A program made the translations under genes and the position numbers. From NCBI RefSeq assembly GCF_023823685.1, contig NZ_JAMXBF010000014.1, positions 1 to 64,000 on the forward strand: a stretch of DNA of 64,000 bases. Reading direction: 5' to 3'. The notes below the pieces were generated by a model that was not told where the DNA came from, ran no database searches, and saw nothing but the letters and a program-made list of their open reading frames with translations. Of the stretch, positions 54,334 through 61,725 are shown piece after piece; position 1 is the first letter of the stretch, and every line of letters begins with the position of its first letter. Source of the stretch: Pseudomonas subflava (GTDB lineage Bacteria > Pseudomonadota > Gammaproteobacteria > Pseudomonadales > Pseudomonadaceae).

Positions 54334-55317
54334 TCAGCTCGATGGGTGTCTCGCATCCCAGCGTTTGCGGGCCTCGGCGAAGGCGGCCTCACGTTCTTGA
54401 CCCAGGCCATGCAGGGCCAGCGCCATGGTGCTCAGCACCGCCAGTTCGCCGTAGCTGTCGTGTTCCTCACCGCGCCAGAAGGCCAACAGATGCTGTGGGT
54501 CCAGGCCCTCCGGCTTGACGTGGCGCTGGGCGGAGAGGGCGGGCCATTCCTCGTCGCGGATCTCGCCGTGCTGGGTGCCGAACAGCTGACAGATCCCGTC
54601 CGGGTTGACTTCGATCTCACCGCCTTCGCCCTTGATCACGATGGCGTGGTCGCCCAGCAGCCGACTGGCCTCGCGGTGCACCGCCTGGTAGCCGGGGTGG
54701 AAGATGCTCTGCAGACCGACCCGCGCGCCCAGCGGGTTGAGGATGCGCGCCAGCGAGTGGATCGGCGAGCGGAGGCCCAGGGTGTTGCGCAGGTCGATCA
54801 TCCGCTGCAGCCGCGGCGCCCAGGCGCCCAGCGAGGTGAAGGCCAGGTTGTGGCGATCCAGTGCCTCGCCGACTTCGCGCCAGTTTGCGCACAGCGGAAT
54901 CTCCAGTGTCTGCAGCAGCTGTTCGCTGTACAGGCGCCCGGCGGTATGTGCGTCGCCGCCATGGATCAGAATGCGCACGCCGCTGGCCGACAGCGCCTTG
55001 ATCGCCAGCAGGAACCAGGGCAGGTGACGCTTCTTGCCGGCGTAGGTCGGCCAGTCGATATCCACCGCGATCCGCGGAGCATTCAGGCGTGCGCGAATGG
55101 CCTCGGTAAAGCCGGCCAGCTCCTCGGCGCTTTCCTCCTTGTGCCGCAGCAGCATGAGGAAGGCGCCGAGCTGGGTGTCTTCGACCTTGCCGTCGAGCAA
55201 CATGCCCATGGCCTCGCGGGCCTCGTCACGGGTCATGTTGCGGGCGCCGCGCTTGCCCTTGCCGAGGATGCGCACGAACTGGGCGAAGGGATGTTCCGGC
55301 GGGGCGACGAGATTCAT
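54334..55317 (-). CDS. ybiB: TrpD2/YbiB family nucleic-acid-binding protein
   Basis: A 327-residue protein with the glycosyltransferase family 3 fold of anthranilate phosphoribosyltransferase. The N-terminal helical domain (MTRDEAREAMGMLLDG...QLGAFLMLLRHKEES) and the core IKALSASGVRILIHGGDAHTAG are visible. The TrpD glycine-rich phosphate loop is altered, so tryptophan-synthesis activity is unlikely. E. coli YbiB binds DNA and is LexA-regulated. It is located 10 bp downstream of tusE in the same orientation. Confidence 0.82.
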   Translation of the reverse strand: MNLVAPPEHPFAQFVRILGKGKRGARNMTRDEAREAMGMLLDGKVEDTQLGAFLMLLRHKEESAEELAGFTEAIRARLNAPRIAVDIDWPTYAGKKRHLPWFLLAIKALSASGVRILIHGGDAHTAGRLYSEQLLQTLEIPLCANWREVGEALDRHNLAFTSLGAWAPRLQRMIDLRNTLGLRSPIHSLARILNPLGARVGLQSIFHPGYQAVHREASRLLGDHAIVIKGEGGEIEVNPDGICQLFGTQHGEIRDEEWPALSAQRHVKPEGLDPQHLLAFWRGEEHDSYGELAVLSTMALALHGLGQEREAAFAEARKRWDARHPSS

Positions 55318-55327
55318 GGCGAGACTT

Positions 55328-55663
55328 TCACAGACAATTCGTGGGTTTTGGCAGGCCGGCCAGCTTGGCGGCGAGCTTGGCGGGCGTGCCCTTGAACAGG
55401 CGGTTGAGGTTCAGGCTGTTGCCCTTGTCCGGGCCCAGCTTGAGGGCTACGTACTTGATCAGCGGGCGGGTGGCCGGCGACAGCTGGAACTCGGAGTAGA
55501 AGCCGCGCAGCAGTTCGAGGATCTCCCAATGCTCGGCGGACAGCGGCAGCTCCTCGCGCTCGGCCAGCGCCTCGGCGGCGGCCGGCGACCAGTCGCTCAG
55601 CTCGACCAGGAAGCCGTCCTTGTCCAGGGCGATTTCCTGGCCATCGATCAGCAAGGTGCTCAT
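55328..55663 (-). CDS. tusE: Sulfurtransferase TusE (DsrC family)
   Basis: A 111-residue DsrC-like protein with the penultimate catalytic cysteine (KPTNCL) and the fold core DWSPAAAEALAEREEL, LSAEHWEILELLRGFY. It takes sulfur from TusBCD and passes it to MnmA for tRNA 2-thiouridine. The MnmA partner is encoded 18 kb to the left in this window. The start overlaps the tusB stop by 4 bp. Confidence 0.95.
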   Translation of the reverse strand: MSTLLIDGQEIALDKDGFLVELSDWSPAAAEALAEREELPLSAEHWEILELLRGFYSEFQLSPATRPLIKYVALKLGPDKGNSLNLNRLFKGTPAKLAAKLAGLPKPTNCL

Positions 55664-55959
55664 AGCCAGCTGTTGACCTTGGCGTAGTGGCCGCAGAGCT
55701 CGACGAACGTCGGGTAGTCGATCGCCTGGGCGCGAGCCGGTGCGCTCAGGGCGCGGGCCTGCAGGTCTTCGTCGAGCGCGTACAGGGCGATGCTGGCCGG
55801 CATCAGTTCCAGCGCCTGGAGTTGGGCGGTACCGGGCTGCAGCGCATAGACGGCGTCACCGCTCAGCAGCACGCCGTCGTCGGGGCCGAGCAGGCGCAGG
55901 CAGCTGGCCAGGCGGCTGTCGCTGAAGGGCGAATGGGACAGCAGATGCAATGTGGCCAT
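55660..55959 (-). CDS. tusB: Sulfurtransferase complex subunit TusB
   Basis: A 99-residue DsrH-like subunit of the TusBCD hexamer. The start MATLHLLSHSPFSDSRLASCLRLL and the DGVLLSGDAVYAL block are typical. It has no catalytic role of its own but forms the complex. The start overlaps the tusC stop by one base, and the stop overlaps tusE. Confidence 0.93.
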   Translation of the reverse strand: MATLHLLSHSPFSDSRLASCLRLLGPDDGVLLSGDAVYALQPGTAQLQALELMPASIALYALDEDLQARALSAPARAQAIDYPTFVELCGHYAKVNSWL

Positions 55960-56318
55960 CAGATGGTTACCACCTGGTCGAAACGGTCGAGAAGCTGGGC
56001 GAGGGCGTGATCATCCAGCTCCACCGCTGGCAGAATCAGCTGCGCGTCGATCAGGCCACGTTCGGTCAGGCTGCGGCTGGAGACAAACAGCTCTTCCACA
56101 CCGAACAGCGGCAGCGCCTGGAGGTTGGCGGTGAGGTCCTTCTGCTGCAGCGCGGCGGCCTGCTGGCCGGCGACCAGCTGGAATACGCCGTCGTCGAGAA
56201 ACAGCAGCCCCAGCGGCAGGTCGAAGGCGCCACCGGCCAGGGCGATGTCCAGCGCCTCACGGGTGCTGGGGCCTGCCCAGGGCGCCTGGCGGCTGATGAT
56301 CAACATGGATTTGCTCAT
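55959..56318 (-). CDS. tusC: Sulfurtransferase complex subunit TusC
   Basis: A 119-residue DsrF-like subunit. It begins MSKSMLIISRQAPWAGPSTREALDIALAGGAF and includes LGLLFLDDGVFQLVAGQ. It packs with TusB and TusD in the sulfur relay. The ATG at 56318 overlaps the tusD stop (TGATG). A longer frame upstream mirrors tusD. Confidence 0.93.
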   Translation of the reverse strand: MSKSMLIISRQAPWAGPSTREALDIALAGGAFDLPLGLLFLDDGVFQLVAGQQAAALQQKDLTANLQALPLFGVEELFVSSRSLTERGLIDAQLILPAVELDDHALAQLLDRFDQVVTI

Positions 56319-56710
56319 CACTGGCCCCCGAAGCAGACCAGGCGGTCCGCCATTTGCGCGGCTTCGTGCAGCTGGCCGAGGCCGGACAGTTCCCAGGGCG
56401 CGTCCAGATTGGCGGCCGGCCTGCCGTAGCGCTGCGCTTCCTCGGCGTTCAGTACGCCGCGGCGCAGTGCCGCGGCGATGCACACCACGGCGTCGAGATT
56501 GTGCTGCTGCACGAAGTTGCGCCATTCGCCCGCCAGGTCGAGTTCGTCCTGCGGGCTCACCACGTTGCTGGACGCGCTGTGCACCCCGTCCTGGTAGAAG
56601 AACAGGCGGACGATCTCGTGGCCGCCATCTACCGTCGCCTGGGCAAAGCGCAAGGCGCGGCGCGAGGAGGGCGCATGGCTGGGAGCGAACAGGGCGATGG
56701 CGAATTTCAT
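56318..56710 (-). CDS. tusD: Sulfurtransferase complex subunit TusD
   Basis: A 130-residue DsrE-like catalytic subunit. The active cysteine is in VVCIAAALRRGVL (about residue 76), matching Cys78 of E. coli TusD. It receives persulfide sulfur from TusA and passes it to TusE. The ATG at 56710 (MKFAIALFAPS) gives the family length. It heads the tusDCB-tusE-ybiB run. Confidence 0.93.
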   Translation of the reverse strand: MKFAIALFAPSHAPSSRRALRFAQATVDGGHEIVRLFFYQDGVHSASSNVVSPQDELDLAGEWRNFVQQHNLDAVVCIAAALRRGVLNAEEAQRYGRPAANLDAPWELSGLGQLHEAAQMADRLVCFGGQ

Positions 56711-56757
56711 GGCGGCTCGGCGGCGATATGAGTGGCGCAATGATAAACGCCGAAGCA

Positions 56758-56781
56758 TGAAAAAGCCCGCCGAAGCGGGCT
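56758..56781 (-). terminator. Intrinsic terminator of yccA
   Basis: AGCCCGC and GCGGGCT form a 7-bp stem around CGAA, with TTTTTCATG following on the minus strand. It separates yccA from the tus genes. Confidence 0.9.
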
Positions 56782-56800
56782 CGTTCAATAGTGCGGCGAC

Positions 56801-57469
56801 TCAGTCGTCGCTGCCCATGATGCCGAAGATCTGCAGCAGGCTGATGAACAGGTTGTAGATCGACACGTACAGGCTGATGGTGGCCATCACGTAGTTGCGT
56901 TCGCCGCCATGAATGATGGCGCTGGTCTGGAACAGGATGCAGGCCGACGAGAACAGCACGAAGCCGGCGCTGATGGCCAGTTGCAGGCCGCTGATCTGGA
57001 AGAAGAAGCCCGCGATCATGGCGCCCAGCAGGACGAAGAAGCCTGCGGTGATGAAGCCGCCGAGGAAGCTCATGTCCTTGCGGGTGGTCAGCACGTAGGC
57101 GGACAGACCGAAGAACACCAGTGCGGTCATGCCCAGGGCGCTGGCGATCAGCTCGCCGCCGTTGGCCATGCCCAGGTACATGTTGAGGATCGGGCCCAGT
57201 ACGTAGCCCATGAAGCCGGTCAGGGCAAAGGTGGTGAGCAGGCCCCAGCCGCTGTTGCGCAGCTTGGCGGTGAGGAAGAACAGGCCGTAGAAACCGACCA
57301 GAGTGACGATGATGCCGGGATGGGGAAGGTTCAGTTGCGCGCTGAAGAAGGCGCAGAGCGCGCTGAACACCAGGGTCATGGCCAGCAGGCCATAGGTGTT
57401 GCGCAGGACCTTGCTGGTCTCCAGCTGGTCCGCCTGCGCGTGGGCGAGTGCGTAATCCTGTTCGTGCAT
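56801..57469 (-). CDS. yccA: Bax inhibitor-1 family protein YccA
   Basis: A 222-residue inner-membrane protein with seven helices. The BI-1 signature includes GFMGYVLGPILNMYL and the C-terminal YVMATISLYVSIYNLFISLLQI block. E. coli YccA interacts with and inhibits FtsH. The ATG at 57469 (MHEQDYALAH) has AGGAGGGA 4-5 bp upstream. The longer frame enters the tRNA region and is not coding. Confidence 0.93.
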   Translation of the reverse strand: MHEQDYALAHAQADQLETSKVLRNTYGLLAMTLVFSALCAFFSAQLNLPHPGIIVTLVGFYGLFFLTAKLRNSGWGLLTTFALTGFMGYVLGPILNMYLGMANGGELIASALGMTALVFFGLSAYVLTTRKDMSFLGGFITAGFFVLLGAMIAGFFFQISGLQLAISAGFVLFSSACILFQTSAIIHGGERNYVMATISLYVSIYNLFISLLQIFGIMGSDD

Positions 57470-57590
57470 GACATCCCTCCTGAGGGGCTGAAATCCGTGG
57501 TCAGGCCGATCATAGCAGAGCCCCTTGCCCTGCCAATGCCGAGAGTTTGACAGTGTGTTGCGTTCGGGTAGTATGGCGGCCCGCAAATGC

Positions 57591-57678
57591 GGAGGTGTGG
57601 CCGAGTGGTTTAAGGCAGCGGTCTTGAAAACCGCCGATGGGCAACTATCCGTGAGTTCGAATCTCACCGCCTCCGCCA
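57591..57678 (+). tRNA. tRNA-Ser (anticodon UGA)
   Basis: An 88-nt tRNA with genome-encoded CCA. Acceptor GGAGGTG pairs with CACCGCCTCC, the D arm is GCCGAGTGG, the anticodon stem-loop GCGGTCTTGAAAACCGC exposes TGA, the long variable arm is typical of tRNA-Ser, and the T loop is GTTCGAATC. Its 3' half is the probable attachment site of the neighbouring element and is left intact. Confidence 0.95.
57640..57678 (+). other. Probable attL within the tRNA-Ser 3' end
   Basis: The integrase gene lies directly past the tRNA 3' end and faces it, the usual layout for site-specific elements. The crossover core should be a part of the tRNA 3' half. The matching attR is outside the window, so the exact limits cannot be set. 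Confidence 0.6.
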
Positions 57679-57733
57679 TCTAACATGCTGTTTTTCCTAG
57701 TATTTCCTGGCGATACACCCCCGAAAGGGAGCG

Positions 57734-57753
57734 TTTTGGGAACATTTTGGGAA
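57734..57753 (+). repeat. Tandem TTTTGGGAA repeats beside attL
   Basis: Two copies of TTTTGGGAA (57734-57742 and 57745-57753) are repeated at an 11-bp period, one helical turn, between the tRNA and the integrase gene. The position suits integrase arm-type or excisionase binding. The function is inferred. Confidence 0.5.
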
Positions 57754-57761
57754 TGACAGGC

Positions 57762-57792
57762 AAAAAAAAGGGGCCCCGCAGGGCCCCTTTTT
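57762..57792. terminator. Bidirectional terminator after the integrase gene
   Basis: GGGGCCC and GGGCCCC pair around CGCA, with eight A residues before and five T residues after. It ends the integrase transcript and shields it from the tRNA side. Confidence 0.9.
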
Positions 57793-57799
57793 CGTTGTT

Positions 57800-58969
57800 T
57801 CAAGACAGTCTCAGCGCCTGGTTGAGCAGGCCGACGATGTCCGGCCCGTCCTTGCTGATCCACTTGGCGTAGTGCTTGAAGATCATCGCCGTGGACGTGT
57901 GGCCCATCTGGTCGGCAATCCATTCTGGCGTGGCGATGCCGCTGCTCAGCATCTGGCTGGCGAAGGTGTGGCGGCACTGATTCGGCCCGCGCTGGCGGAT
58001 GCCGGCTTTCTTCAAGTGACCATTCCACCAGCCGTTTCGCAACGTGTCCGACGTTGAGAAAGCCTCACCGCTGGCTGTGTTGTGGAACACGAAGCGCACC
58101 TGTTGGGCCTTCCTGGTGCGGTTGTCTCGGTCGATCACCTCGATCGGCACCGGTTTCAGGTCCTTGGTCAGCTTGGCCTGGCGCTGCAGCGCACGCAGCG
58201 CTGGCGCCAGCAGCTGCACCTTCCTGGTTGAGCGGCGGGTCTTGGTCACCTTGTACTGGCTGCGCACCCGAGCACGGCGGAATAACACCGTGCCCGCCTC
58301 CAGATCGATATCTTCCCAGGCCAGCGCCATGGCCTCGCTCACGCGCGGGCCGCTCCAGATCATGAATTCGATCAGGTTGAGCTCTGCCCCCCGGTGGGTA
58401 GGCGTGGCCAGGATCGTTTCGATTTCCTCGCGAGTGAACGGGTCCGGGTCTTCGGCATCCGGCAGGGTGATTTCGATGCCATCGGTTGGGTCGTGCGCGG
58501 TACGGTTGCGGGTGCGGTACAGGCGGAACACCTGGCGCAAGTTACTCACTACCTCGCGTACCGTCTTGTTGTGCAGCTTGGGCATGAGGCTGTTTTGTAC
58601 CCAGTTCTGCACGTCCAGGTGGTCGATGCCATCGGCCTGGCAGTCGCCCCAGCGCGGCCTGATGTGGGTTTCCACCCTGCTGCTGTAGCCGCGAAAGCCA
58701 CTGGCGGCCATCTTGTTGCGCTTGATGTCGAGCCAGAGGTCGATGTAGTGGCCGAGAGTGTTGGTTTTCACCCTGGGCGAATCAGGAAAGTGCCGGGCAT
58801 AGCTGAACGTGCCGGCCTTGATTTCGTAGTTGATCATGCCTACCAGGCGCTCGGCCTGTGCTTTGTTATCGGGCGTGGCGTCGCCGGGGAATGGCTCCCG
58901 GCACAGCTCGCCCTCGTAGCGGAAATACACGCGTACGCGGTTGCCGCGCACCTCAACCCCTTCGGCCAT
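57800..58969 (-). CDS. Tyrosine-type site-specific integrase
   Basis: A 389-residue recombinase. An N-terminal arm-binding domain of the DUF3596 kind (1-60), a SAM-like core-binding domain (about 70-155) and a catalytic domain (about 175-375) are seen. Active-site residues are Arg209 (SGPRVSEAM), a Lys in KVTKTRRSTRK, Arg333, His357 (QMGHTS) and Tyr367 (FKHYAKW). The usual HxxR histidine is Asn330 here. It faces the tRNA-Ser gene, so it probably mediates integration there. A terminator follows. Confidence 0.9.
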   Translation of the reverse strand: MAEGVEVRGNRVRVYFRYEGELCREPFPGDATPDNKAQAERLVGMINYEIKAGTFSYARHFPDSPRVKTNTLGHYIDLWLDIKRNKMAASGFRGYSSRVETHIRPRWGDCQADGIDHLDVQNWVQNSLMPKLHNKTVREVVSNLRQVFRLYRTRNRTAHDPTDGIEITLPDAEDPDPFTREEIETILATPTHRGAELNLIEFMIWSGPRVSEAMALAWEDIDLEAGTVLFRRARVRSQYKVTKTRRSTRKVQLLAPALRALQRQAKLTKDLKPVPIEVIDRDNRTRKAQQVRFVFHNTASGEAFSTSDTLRNGWWNGHLKKAGIRQRGPNQCRHTFASQMLSSGIATPEWIADQMGHTSTAMIFKHYAKWISKDGPDIVGLLNQALRLS

Positions 58970-59070
58970 CTGCGTCCCCCACGCATATGAAAACGGCGCC
59001 AGTGTAGGGGCGCCGCAAAGTCGCGGCCCGAGTGCGGGCCGAGAATCTCGGTCTGCTACTTCTTGTCTGG

Positions 59071-59101
59071 TTGGCCGGGCTGATCAGCTCGCCCGTATAC
59101 T
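59071..59101 (+). promoter_or_regulatory. Candidate promoter with operator-like palindrome
   Basis: TTGGCC (59071-59076) and TATACT (59096-59101) are 19 bp apart upstream of the small zinc-ribbon gene, and the perfect palindrome GCTGATCAGC (59079-59088) lies between them. The rest of the 206-bp gap to the integrase start contains a GGCGCC-N8-GGCGCC repeat near 58995-59016 and no gene. Confidence 0.4.
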
Positions 59102-59175
59102 CACTGCACGCCCGCCGGCCGCGCATCGGCAAGGATGACGGCCGGGCAGGGTGCCCTCAACTCAGGAGCGTGCAA

Positions 59176-59409
59176 ATGAATTGCCCCGTCTGCCTCCAAA
59201 AAGCCGAAGCGATACCTCCGCGCGGTAATTACCAGGATGTCGATTGCCCTGGGTGTGGCCGCTTCAAATTTACAGGCACGCTAAAGGCCATTCAGGCCGA
59301 TAAGGTCTTCGACGTCCCCGAAGCGCGAGCTCGATTGGAGCAGCGGCGGCAGGGGGACGAAGTGCCCATGCTGAGCAGTGATGACGCCGACCTTCTGCGG
59401 GATAAGTAG
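59176..59409 (+). CDS. Small zinc-ribbon protein of the element
   Basis: A 77-residue protein with a CPVC near the N-terminus and a CPGC motif 26 residues on (DVDCPGCGRFKFTG), forming a four-cysteine zinc ribbon, followed by a charged helical tail. The ATG at 59176 has AGGAG 8 bp upstream; the longer frame begins in the promoter region. It is the only plus-strand gene of the element here, and its stop is 2 bp from the stop of the convergent methyltransferase. Function is unknown. Confidence 0.7.
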   Translation: MNCPVCLQKAEAIPPRGNYQDVDCPGCGRFKFTGTLKAIQADKVFDVPEARARLEQRRQGDEVPMLSSDDADLLRDK

Positions 59410-59411
59410 AC

Positions 59412-60869
59412 TCATGCGAAGCTACCTCCGCGATTCAGTTGCTGCTTGATCCGCCGGCCGATCCATCGCACCACCGGCACCGCCTTGCTGTTACCGATGG
59501 CCTTGTAGCGCGGGCCGTCCGGGCATTCCTCGGCGGGCTTACCGCGCCATGGGATCAGCGTGTGGTCGTCGGGCATGCCCTGCAGGCGCTCGCACTCGCG
59601 CGGGGTGAGCCGGCGCACCTTTGAGCTGATCAGCGTCGGTGGCCGCTGTCCCTTGGCGAGCGTGTGGCAAGGATCTCCCGGTTGGGGGTTGCTCCTGCAG
59701 GTTGGTGAGGTGATCTGCGTCTGGTCGAACACCAGGATCGCATTCTCCTGGCCGCTATTGCGGCCCAGGGTGTGCGTTTGGTCTACCTCTACGCACGGGT
59801 CTTGGGTGCCGTGCACAACCAACAGGCCTGCATGCACATCCTGCTGGGTTACGCTACCTGCTGCCTTACCGTTGGCCTGCAGGGTTCCGGCAGTCAGGGG
59901 GATGTCATCGTAGCTGTAACCTCCAGACTTGCGGCCGCCACCTGCCAAGGTAGGGGCGACGCAGAACGTCTCGGAGGCGAAGTCGTTGCGCTGGCCGTGG
60001 GCTGTCAGGGCGCCGGCCTGGAACAGGTTGCCGCTCTGGTTCTCGCCGCCGAATGCCGGCACGCCGGCCATCACCTCCACGGCTGGCCCCTCGTCGCCCT
60101 CGCAATTCGGGCAGCCGTACTCGCCCAGGCTCAGGCCGAAGGTGTATCCGCATCCGCACTGGAGAGCAGGGCCGAATGGAGCGTGGCCGGCAAGGTCTTG
60201 CCCCTCGCCTCGGCGCGGCGGATGATCCCGGCGCAGGCCTTCGGACTCAAAAAGTACCGCTGCGGGATCGAAGCCTGCTCGAGCACTTGCGACAACGAAC
60301 ACACGGCGGCGTCGTTGGGCCACTCCGAGATATTGGGCATCCAGCACCCGCCACGCGGCTGCTCGCTTGGGTCCATACACACAACCAGCGTTCGTCCACC
60401 TTCCCCCTGCCGGGAGAAGCGCATCGGATTCGCCCACCAGGGCGCCGAGGAAGCACCCGAACGCATTGCCTTTGTCGGAGAGGACGCCGGGGACGTTTTC
60501 CCAGACGACGATACACTCGTCTCCGGCGGGGCGAACATGGTCAACTGCATCTGCCAGCTCCACGAATTTGATGGTGAGGGCGCCACGCGGATCGGCCATG
60601 CCGGCGCGCATACCGGCAACGCTGAACGCCTGACAGGGGGTTCCACCGACGAGAATCAGCGGTGCGGCGACTATGCCCAGCAGCACCTCGCGGGCCAGCT
60701 TGGTCATGTCGCCCAGGTTGGGGACCTTCGGCCAGCGGTGGGCGAGCACGGCGGAGGGGAAGGGCTCGATCTCGGCGAACCAGCGAGGCTCGAAGTCTAG
60801 GCATTCCCAAGCCAGCGACGCCGCCTCGATGCCGCTGCAGATGGAGCCGTAATCGATTGCGCAAGTCAT
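59412..60869 (-). CDS. Solitary C5 cytosine-specific DNA methyltransferase
   Basis: A 485-residue Dcm-type enzyme. Motif I (DYGSICSGIEAASLA), motif IV with catalytic Cys79 (GGTPCQAFS), motif VI (ENV), motif VIII (QRRRRVF), motif IX (RRLTPRECERLQGMP) and motif X (AIGNSKAVPV) are in order. The target-recognition region holds a four-cysteine cluster (CGCGYTF...YGCPNC) and repeats rich in Gly. No restriction gene is adjacent, so it probably protects the element DNA or alters regulation. AAGGAG precedes the ATG and overlaps the upstream stop. Confidence 0.9.
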   Translation of the reverse strand: MTCAIDYGSICSGIEAASLAWECLDFEPRWFAEIEPFPSAVLAHRWPKVPNLGDMTKLAREVLLGIVAAPLILVGGTPCQAFSVAGMRAGMADPRGALTIKFVELADAVDHVRPAGDECIVVWENVPGVLSDKGNAFGCFLGALVGESDALLPAGGRWTNAGCVYGPKRAAAWRVLDAQYLGVAQRRRRVFVVASARAGFDPAAVLFESEGLRRDHPPRRGEGQDLAGHAPFGPALQCGCGYTFGLSLGEYGCPNCEGDEGPAVEVMAGVPAFGGENQSGNLFQAGALTAHGQRNDFASETFCVAPTLAGGGRKSGGYSYDDIPLTAGTLQANGKAAGSVTQQDVHAGLLVVHGTQDPCVEVDQTHTLGRNSGQENAILVFDQTQITSPTCRSNPQPGDPCHTLAKGQRPPTLISSKVRRLTPRECERLQGMPDDHTLIPWRGKPAEECPDGPRYKAIGNSKAVPVVRWIGRRIKQQLNRGGSFA

Positions 60870-60881
60870 GCATCAAGCTCC

Positions 60882-61121
60882 TTAACGGGCATGTCGCGAT
60901 CCCTTTGTTTTCTTAGCAGCGACGTTGGCCATGTAGGTGGCCCACTCTTCGCGCTTGAGCTGCTGGCGCTTGCGGCTGCAGGCGGCGTGCTTCCGGGTCG
61001 ATCGAGCGTTGCCGCAGATGTCGCAGATGCTGGGGAGCTCCAGCCGGTGGCTGGCCATGGTCGGCCGGGAGCGAGCGGTGGTAGCCTTCTCGCCGCTGAC
61101 TTCTTGGGGGTTCACTTGCAT
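60882..61121 (-). CDS. Small cysteine-containing phage-type protein
   Basis: A 79-residue basic protein with a CDICGNARSTRKHAAC motif (residues about 33-48) that could form a zinc knuckle (C-x2-C...H-x3-C), followed by a Lys/Arg-rich helix (SRKRQQLKREEW). It may bind nucleic acid. It is preceded by the conserved hairpin/RBS module and followed 12 bp later by the methyltransferase start. I do not recognise a named family. Confidence 0.65.
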   Translation of the reverse strand: MQVNPQEVSGEKATTARSRPTMASHRLELPSICDICGNARSTRKHAACSRKRQQLKREEWATYMANVAAKKTKGSRHAR

Positions 61122-61175
61122 GGTGCTTCTCCTTGGGGTTGGTCAGGCCCTGCCGAGTTGCCGCTCGGCGGGGCC
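61119..61175 (-). promoter_or_regulatory. Hairpin/RBS module A
   Basis: On the minus strand a hairpin (GCCGAG/CTCGGC, loop CGGCAA, 61152-61169, extended by GGCCC/GGGCC to 61146-61175) is followed by CCCCAAGGAGAAGCACCATG, the start of the 79-residue gene. The loop and the RBS block are the same as in modules B and C. The hairpin begins 14 bp after the stop of the 65-residue gene. Confidence 0.8.
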
Positions 61176-61189
61176 TTCTTGTTTCTGGG

Positions 61190-61387
61190 CTATTCGCTGA
61201 GGGGGTCGAAGGCGAACTCGCCTGAGTCGACGAAATGGACATGTGGAGCATCCACGCCGAACCAGCAGCAGCGGGGCTCGACCAGGCTGCTGATCTGCAG
61301 CGAGCAGGTCTGCCCGTAGTAGTCATCGAGGCTGATCAGCGGAAAGCCCCGCTCGGTGACGGTGCAGGTGAGTTCGCTATTGCTCAT
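61190..61387 (-). CDS. Small conserved phage-type protein (YGxxCSLQxSSL motif)
   Basis: A 65-residue protein. The core GFPLISLDDYYGQTCSLQISSLVE resembles a short protein common in prophages (consensus DxYGxxCSLQxSSL...WLG), with the C-terminal leucine-rich helix absent or replaced. The function is unknown. The ATG at 61387 lies 9 bp after the stop of the P-loop gene, in the context TGAGGGCCGGCCATG, which also recurs at the other pair of small genes. Confidence 0.6.
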   Translation of the reverse strand: MSNSELTCTVTERGFPLISLDDYYGQTCSLQISSLVEPRCCWFGVDAPHVHFVDSGEFAFDPLSE

Positions 61388-61396
61388 GGCCGGCCC

Positions 61397-61672
61397 TCAG
61401 CTCGCCACGACGGCATTGATGGTCAGGTCTGCGGGCACGTCGCCCTTGAGGCTCTGCAGGCGCTCGATCTGCTGCTCGCTGCATTCGTCGATGCAGATGA
61501 CCTTCGCGCCGCGGCTGATGCGGTGGCGCACGAGCAGTTCGAGGTCGTCCGCCTTGTGGTAGGCGCTGCCCTTGATGATCTGGTGCTCGTCCTGCCCGGC
61601 CGCGCTGGCCTTCTCGCGCAGGCGGGTGGTCTTGCCGGTCATGGGGGCGCCGCGTTCTACGTTCAGTTGCAT
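61397..61672 (-). CDS. Mini P-loop NTPase-like protein
   Basis: A 91-residue protein. It has a Walker A motif close to the N-terminus (GAPMTGKTT, residues 8-16) and a Walker B-like strand (KVICIDECSE, with Asp62-Glu63). Only about 45 residues lie between the two motifs and 29 after the second, far less than a normal AAA or RecA core. It may be a regulatory or truncated NTPase or a Zot-like fragment. The start at 61672 is set by the conserved module B ribosome site. Confidence 0.65.
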   Translation of the reverse strand: MQLNVERGAPMTGKTTRLREKASAAGQDEHQIIKGSAYHKADDLELLVRHRISRGAKVICIDECSEQQIERLQSLKGDVPADLTINAVVAS

Positions 61673-61718
61673 GGTGCTTCTCCTTGGGGGTGTTGCCCGG
61701 GCGTTGCCGCGCCCGGGC
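61670..61718 (-). promoter_or_regulatory. Hairpin/RBS module B
   Basis: A perfect 9-bp stem GCCCGGGCG/CGCCCGGGC with loop CGGCAA (61695-61718) precedes CCCCAAGGAGAAGCACCATG (minus strand), the start of the P-loop gene. The hairpin begins 7 bp after the stop of the 46-residue gene. No U-tract follows it. Confidence 0.8.
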
Positions 61719-61725
61719 TTGGGGT

